Origin: Burkholderia singularis
GTDB lineage: Bacteria > Pseudomonadota > Gammaproteobacteria > Burkholderiales > Burkholderiaceae
Reading direction: 5' to 3'
NCBI RefSeq assembly: GCF_900176645.1
Contig: NZ_FXAN01000067.1
Span: 1 to 43,995 of the forward strand
DNA: 43,995 nucleotides
Part shown: positions 40,935 to 43,995 of the stretch, in pieces
Position numbering within the stretch: the stretch's first letter is position 1
Layout of the letters: every line of letters begins with the position of its first letter
The notes under the pieces: model-generated
Seen by the model: only the letters and a program-made list of their open reading frames with translations
Databases searched by the model: none
What the model was told of the DNA's origin: nothing
Program-made: the position numbers and the translations under genes

Positions 40935-41092
40935 CGAACGTGCCCGCGCGGCGGTATTGGGCGACGGCAGCGTGACGGCCGAAAACCGTGCGTTCAGCGC
41001 CGTGATTTCGCGGGGCCATTGCGCGATGTCGTCGGCAGTCCGCGCGGATATCCCCGCGGCATCCCCAAGATGGCGGCAACCGCCGATGTTTG

Positions 41093-41119
41093 TCCCGCCG
41101 CCGCCATGTCGCGGCGGGA
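41093..41119 (+). repeat. Hairpin inside the phnU-phnV gap
   Basis: TCCCGCCGC (41093-41101) and GCGGCGGGA (41111-41119) are perfectly complementary around a 9-base loop, 61 bases before the phnV start. No T-run follows, so it is more likely an mRNA-stability or processing element than a terminator. The rest of 40935-41179 shows no supported gene. Confidence 0.45.
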
Positions 41120-41179
41120 ATCCGTTATTTGCTGAAGCACGCGCCCGAGGCGGCGTGGCCGTGCCGAGAGAAGAGCGAG

Positions 41180-42034
41180 ATGCCGGCTGAGTTTTCGTCG
41201 CGCCGCATCGCGGTGCCGCGCCGAGAGCCGCGCTGGACCGATGCGGCGGCGCGTCTTGCGTCGCGTGCGCTCGTCATATTTGCCGCCATTGCCTGCTGCT
41301 GGCTGTTCGTGCTGCCCGTTGTCGTCGTTGCACTGTCGAGCGTGGCCGCGCAATGGTCGGGCACGATACTGCCCGCCGGCTATAGCTTGCGCTGGTATGA
41401 GCGCCTCGGCCGGCCCGAATTCGACGCGCTTGTCGCGAGCCTGGAAATCGGGCTTGGCGTGGCCGTGCTCGGCACGGCGCTCGGGATCGCGCTTGCGCTC
41501 GTGCTCGAAGCACGCGGCCGGCGCGGGATCGGCGCGTTCGTCGACGCGCTCGTGATGTTGCCGAACGGCGTGCCGAGCGTCGTGCTCGGGCTCGCGGTGC
41601 TGATCGCGTATCACACGAAACCTGTCGATTTGTCGAGTTCGCCCGCGATCGTCGTGCTTGTGCAGCTTGCGCTGGTACTGCCGTTTTGTTACCGATGCGC
41701 GGCGGCGGCGCTGCGTCCGGAATTGACGGTGTTGCGCGAGGCGGCGGCAAGCCTGGGCGCACCGCCCGCGATGGTGTTGTTGCGCGTGCTGTTGCCGCAA
41801 CTCGTGCCCGCGATCCGCGCGAGCCTCGCGTTGGGTTTCGCGCTGTCGCTCGGTGAGCTTGGCGCGACGCTTACGGTCTATCCGCCTGGATTCGCGACCG
41901 TGCCGATCGTCGTGATCGGCGATGTCGAGCGTGGTTACTACCTGCCCGCATCGGCGTTGTCGCTGCTGCTGCTCGGCACGTCGCTCGTCGCTCTTATCGC
42001 GATCGCGGCGCGCGCGCCGCGGCCGCGGCGTTGA
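41180..42034 (+). CDS. phnV: 2-aminoethylphosphonate ABC transporter, permease 2
   Basis: 284 aa with six membrane helices, starting ALVIFAAIACCWLFVLPVVVVALSS. The EAA loop is REAAASLGAPPAMVLLRVLLPQLVPAI and the late segment LSLGELGATLTVYPPGF is typical of PhnV. ATG 41180 has GAGAAGAGCGAG upstream; the frame is open for 30 codons before it, but that part is not family-like. It completes the PhnSTUV importer. Confidence 0.9.
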   Translation: MPAEFSSRRIAVPRREPRWTDAAARLASRALVIFAAIACCWLFVLPVVVVALSSVAAQWSGTILPAGYSLRWYERLGRPEFDALVASLEIGLGVAVLGTALGIALALVLEARGRRGIGAFVDALVMLPNGVPSVVLGLAVLIAYHTKPVDLSSSPAIVVLVQLALVLPFCYRCAAAALRPELTVLREAAASLGAPPAMVLLRVLLPQLVPAIRASLALGFALSLGELGATLTVYPPGFATVPIVVIGDVERGYYLPASALSLLLLGTSLVALIAIAARAPRPRR

Positions 42035-42044
42035 GACGCGAAGG

Positions 42045-42140
42045 ATGTATCAAAAGAAGTCCGCCCGGAAGGCGCGGGAAATGCAAGAAGCGATCCGGCG
42101 CCCAGGCCTGCCTGTCATCGAACCTGAACCGATGGCATGA
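42045..42140 (+). CDS. Possible 31-aa basic peptide after phnV
   Basis: ATG 42045, 10 bases after the phnV stop, opens a short frame encoding a lysine/arginine-rich start (MYQKKSARKAREMQEAIRR) and a Pro/Glu-rich end (PGLPVIEPEPMA). The amphipathic sequence looks less random than surrounding frames, but the AAGG site is too close to the ATG to be a good ribosome site. It may be chance. Confidence 0.22.
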   Translation: MYQKKSARKAREMQEAIRRPGLPVIEPEPMA

Positions 42141-42528
42141 CGGCCGGCGATCACGCCCATGTTCGATCGCATGCCTTCACGCCGAGTCGACGGCAGCAAG
42201 CCGACGACGGGCTTCGCGAGCGTGTCGTCAATGAGTTGCGCACAGAAAGAGAAAGGGCCGCTGCGAGGGCGCATGCGGGCGGCGAGCCAAATTCGCTGAG
42301 CGGCGTGCGAAGCGAGCCGCGGCGGGGCTTGCACGCGTCGCCCGCACGAACTGCGATAGCTATGTGCGATGTGCGGCTGCCATTGACAGCCCATGCCGGC
42401 GCGGCGGGGCCGGCGGGGCGAACCCTCGCCCAATCCAATGCGTCGACGGGCTCGCCATCGTCAATATGACGAGCCGCCGCGCTCCGTCTGCTTCGCAGTC
42501 CTGGCGGAACAGACGGGCGGAAGATGCC
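42141..42528. other. Gap between phnV and the DUF2863 gene
   Basis: 388 bases between convergent genes with no supportable gene. Overlapping frames on both strands are of similar length and lack ribosome sites. No T-run terminator is seen. Confidence 0.4.
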
Positions 42529-43746
42529 TTAATGGAAGTGCGGCTGCGACGCAGACGCATCTTCCGGCATCTCCGCATGGACGATCTCGCCGAGCGGATC
42601 GGCATACAGCGGCACGCCGCAGTCGTCGCAGTATTCGGGTTCGAACCGGCCTGGGTGACGGCGGATATCGGTGATGCCCGCTTCCTTCAGCAGCGTCACG
42701 ATTTCCTCGAGCGGCCCGTCGACAGGCGCTTCGGACTCGAGCGTCGCGTCGTCGGCGGCCGCGTCGCCGTTCTCCCTGCCATACAACGGCCAGACGACGC
42801 CATAAATCACATCGTTGCTGCCGCGCCGGGTGAAGGCAACCCGATATTCGTCGATCCGGCGCTCGCCAAAGCCGGCGATCACGGCGCGCAAGTCCTGCGG
42901 CGTGGCGCCTGTCGTATCGAATAGATAGCGGATCGCCGTGCGCACGGTATGCGGGCGGATCCGCTCGTCGGCATCGCGGCAGGCGGAATAATAGGCATCG
43001 GGTAGCAGGCACTCGAATTCACAGCCGGGCAGCGCCGCCGTCAAATTCGCGCCGCCTTGCGCCGACCATTGCTCGAGGCACTGGCCGCGCTCGAGGCGCA
43101 TGCCGTGTTCTTCTTCCTGCCAGCGAAAGAGCGGTGCGCCGACGGGTGCGGCCGCCACGGCAAGCAGGAAGCGTGGATCGGCGAGAATCGGCGAGGTTTC
43201 GGGCAAGTCGCCGAAGTTGAGCTTGACCGGGTGATTGCCGAGCGCTGCATGAGCGAGTTGCTGCGCGAGTCGATAGGTTTCGACGTGGTGACGGGGCAAC
43301 TGATCGATGCTGTAAAGAAACGGGGCCATGGCGACGAGCGTGCCCTGCGCGAGCACGTGTGCTTGCAGATGAGTACGCAATAGGTCGGCGATCTCGGCCT
43401 TCAACGCGCCCGACGGAATCATATAGCGAGTCCACGCGAGCACGGGAATGGCAACGAGAAGCGCCTCGTATGGCTTGCCGTCGACCTCGACGGCAAGCGA
43501 TTCACTATGCGTCTCTGCCATGTCGGCGAGCGCGCCGTAGGCGTCCGGATGATTCTGCTGAAGGTGGTCGAGCGCGGCGTCGAGGGTGGTCTGGTTGCCG
43601 TTGCGCACGATCTTCGCGAGCAGAGCGTCGAGCTTGGCTTCCCAGAAGCGATCTTCGACGCGGCTACCGGACGCGAACAGCGCGAGCGACAAGCCGACCA
43701 ATTTGTCGGCATCGGGGGGGAGGCGTTTAGCGGTTCGCTGGCGCAT
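42529..43746 (-). CDS. DUF2863-family protein
   Basis: 405 aa, a family found mainly in Burkholderiaceae and related beta-proteobacteria, with no assigned function. The sequence is soluble with alternating helical and beta parts: LVGLSLALFASGSRVEDRFWEAKLDALLAKIV near the start, LLVAIPVLAWTRYMIPSG in the first third, and an acidic linker (NGDAAADDATLESEAPVDG) before the C-terminal domain. Near the end CDDCGVPLY could supply two zinc ligands, with a His-rich final segment (QPHFH) as a possible third. No signal peptide or membrane helix. It appears to be a single-gene unit. Confidence 0.8.
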   Translation of the reverse strand: MRQRTAKRLPPDADKLVGLSLALFASGSRVEDRFWEAKLDALLAKIVRNGNQTTLDAALDHLQQNHPDAYGALADMAETHSESLAVEVDGKPYEALLVAIPVLAWTRYMIPSGALKAEIADLLRTHLQAHVLAQGTLVAMAPFLYSIDQLPRHHVETYRLAQQLAHAALGNHPVKLNFGDLPETSPILADPRFLLAVAAAPVGAPLFRWQEEEHGMRLERGQCLEQWSAQGGANLTAALPGCEFECLLPDAYYSACRDADERIRPHTVRTAIRYLFDTTGATPQDLRAVIAGFGERRIDEYRVAFTRRGSNDVIYGVVWPLYGRENGDAAADDATLESEAPVDGPLEEIVTLLKEAGITDIRRHPGRFEPEYCDDCGVPLYADPLGEIVHAEMPEDASASQPHFH

Positions 43747-43995
43747 AGATAGACATAATTGGATGCGAGGAACCTGTCATTTTAGTCTGTTCCGCGAGGG
43801 TGCTGCGGTTTGCGACTTTCTGGCCGAAGCGTCACATGGGGGGAGCGGTGACTGGATTGCCTGAGAGAGAGAAATTTCGAGATACGCTTGCATGTAATGA
43901 ATCTTATGACTAGAATCACGCCTCTTTCGCTGAAACGGAAACGGACAGCGGGGGAGAGAGAAGGAAGCGCGGCCGACTGCTAGAGAGGGAGTTGA
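43747..43995. other. Right-edge leader region
   Basis: Gene-free inside the window. It contains GA-rich runs, a promoter (43888-43916) and, at the very edge, AGAGAGGGAG (43982-43991), which could be the ribosome site for a gene beginning just outside. Confidence 0.45.
43888..43916 (+). promoter_or_regulatory. Sigma70-like promoter reading out of the right edge
   Basis: -35 TTGCAT (43888-43893), exact 17-bp spacer, -10 TAGAAT (43911-43916). Predicted start is near 43923, giving a leader that runs to the window end. It should drive the next gene to the right. Confidence 0.5.

Noticed and set aside
1..43995. tRNA or rRNA genes, CRISPR arrays, insertion sequences, phage attachment sites
   Set aside because: I looked for T-loop and acceptor-stem patterns, regularly spaced repeats, transposase-like frames and long terminal repeats, and found none I could support.

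Overview
This is a high-GC (roughly two-thirds G+C, strong G/C at third codon positions) bacterial window. Gene families and codon style point to a Burkholderia, probably of the pseudomallei/thailandensis group. That assignment, and the guess that this is the secondary (more metabolic) replicon, are inferences from gene content. The window is dense with small-molecule catabolism and uptake. I see no insertion sequence, prophage, CRISPR array, tRNA or rRNA.

Layout. 1-149: tail of an RND-efflux outer-membrane lipoprotein. 150-748: gene-free, with a good candidate minus-strand small RNA ending in a Rho-independent terminator. 749-2636 (minus): a GntR/FCD regulator overlapping a DAACS-type carboxylate/amino-acid symporter. 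2782-9048 (plus): a GNAT acetyltransferase, then an organosulfur-type cluster: MetQ-like binding protein, NtaA/SnaA-type FMN monooxygenase, MetN-type ATPase, MetI-type permease and an SfnB-like acyl-CoA-dehydrogenase-fold enzyme. 9197-12733: a CoiA-like zinc-ribbon protein, a small membrane-anchored protein, a TetR regulator, a heptamer tandem repeat and a DoxX protein. 12938-18176: an OprB-type porin with a Fur-box-like element and a sigma70 promoter, an LRR-kinase fusion, a small exported protein and a SIR2-like DUF4917 protein in an AT-rich patch. 18351-20849 (minus): an MHS-type MFS transporter and a SAM methyltransferase.

21325-30593 is a complete trans-4-hydroxyproline catabolic locus. 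The minus arm carries the Delta1-pyrroline-4-hydroxy-2-carboxylate deaminase, an APC permease and the alpha-ketoglutaric semialdehyde dehydrogenase. The plus arm carries the 4-hydroxyproline 2-epimerase, three overlapping subunits of D-hydroxyproline dehydrogenase (FAD subunit, 2Fe-2S subunit, large FAD subunit) and a PAS-AraC regulator. Together they convert L-hydroxyproline to alpha-ketoglutarate. The divergent promoter region holds two perfect inverted repeats.

31397-36397 is a quinate/shikimate catabolic locus: QuiC (3-dehydroshikimate dehydratase fused to an HPPD-like domain) divergent from AroQ, an AroE-like dehydrogenase and an ACS-type MFS transporter; the expected product is protocatechuate. 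36490-42034 is a 2-aminoethylphosphonate locus: PhnW transaminase divergent from a PhnSTUV ABC importer. The window closes with a DUF2863 protein (minus) and a sigma70-like promoter reading out of the right edge.

The best candidates for something undescribed are the DUF4917/SIR2-like and LRR-kinase genes in 14996-18176, the Fur-box-associated OprB porin, the unannotated small RNA at about 414-545, and the PAS-AraC regulator with its paired operators in the hydroxyproline locus. I found no convincing wholly new multi-gene system.
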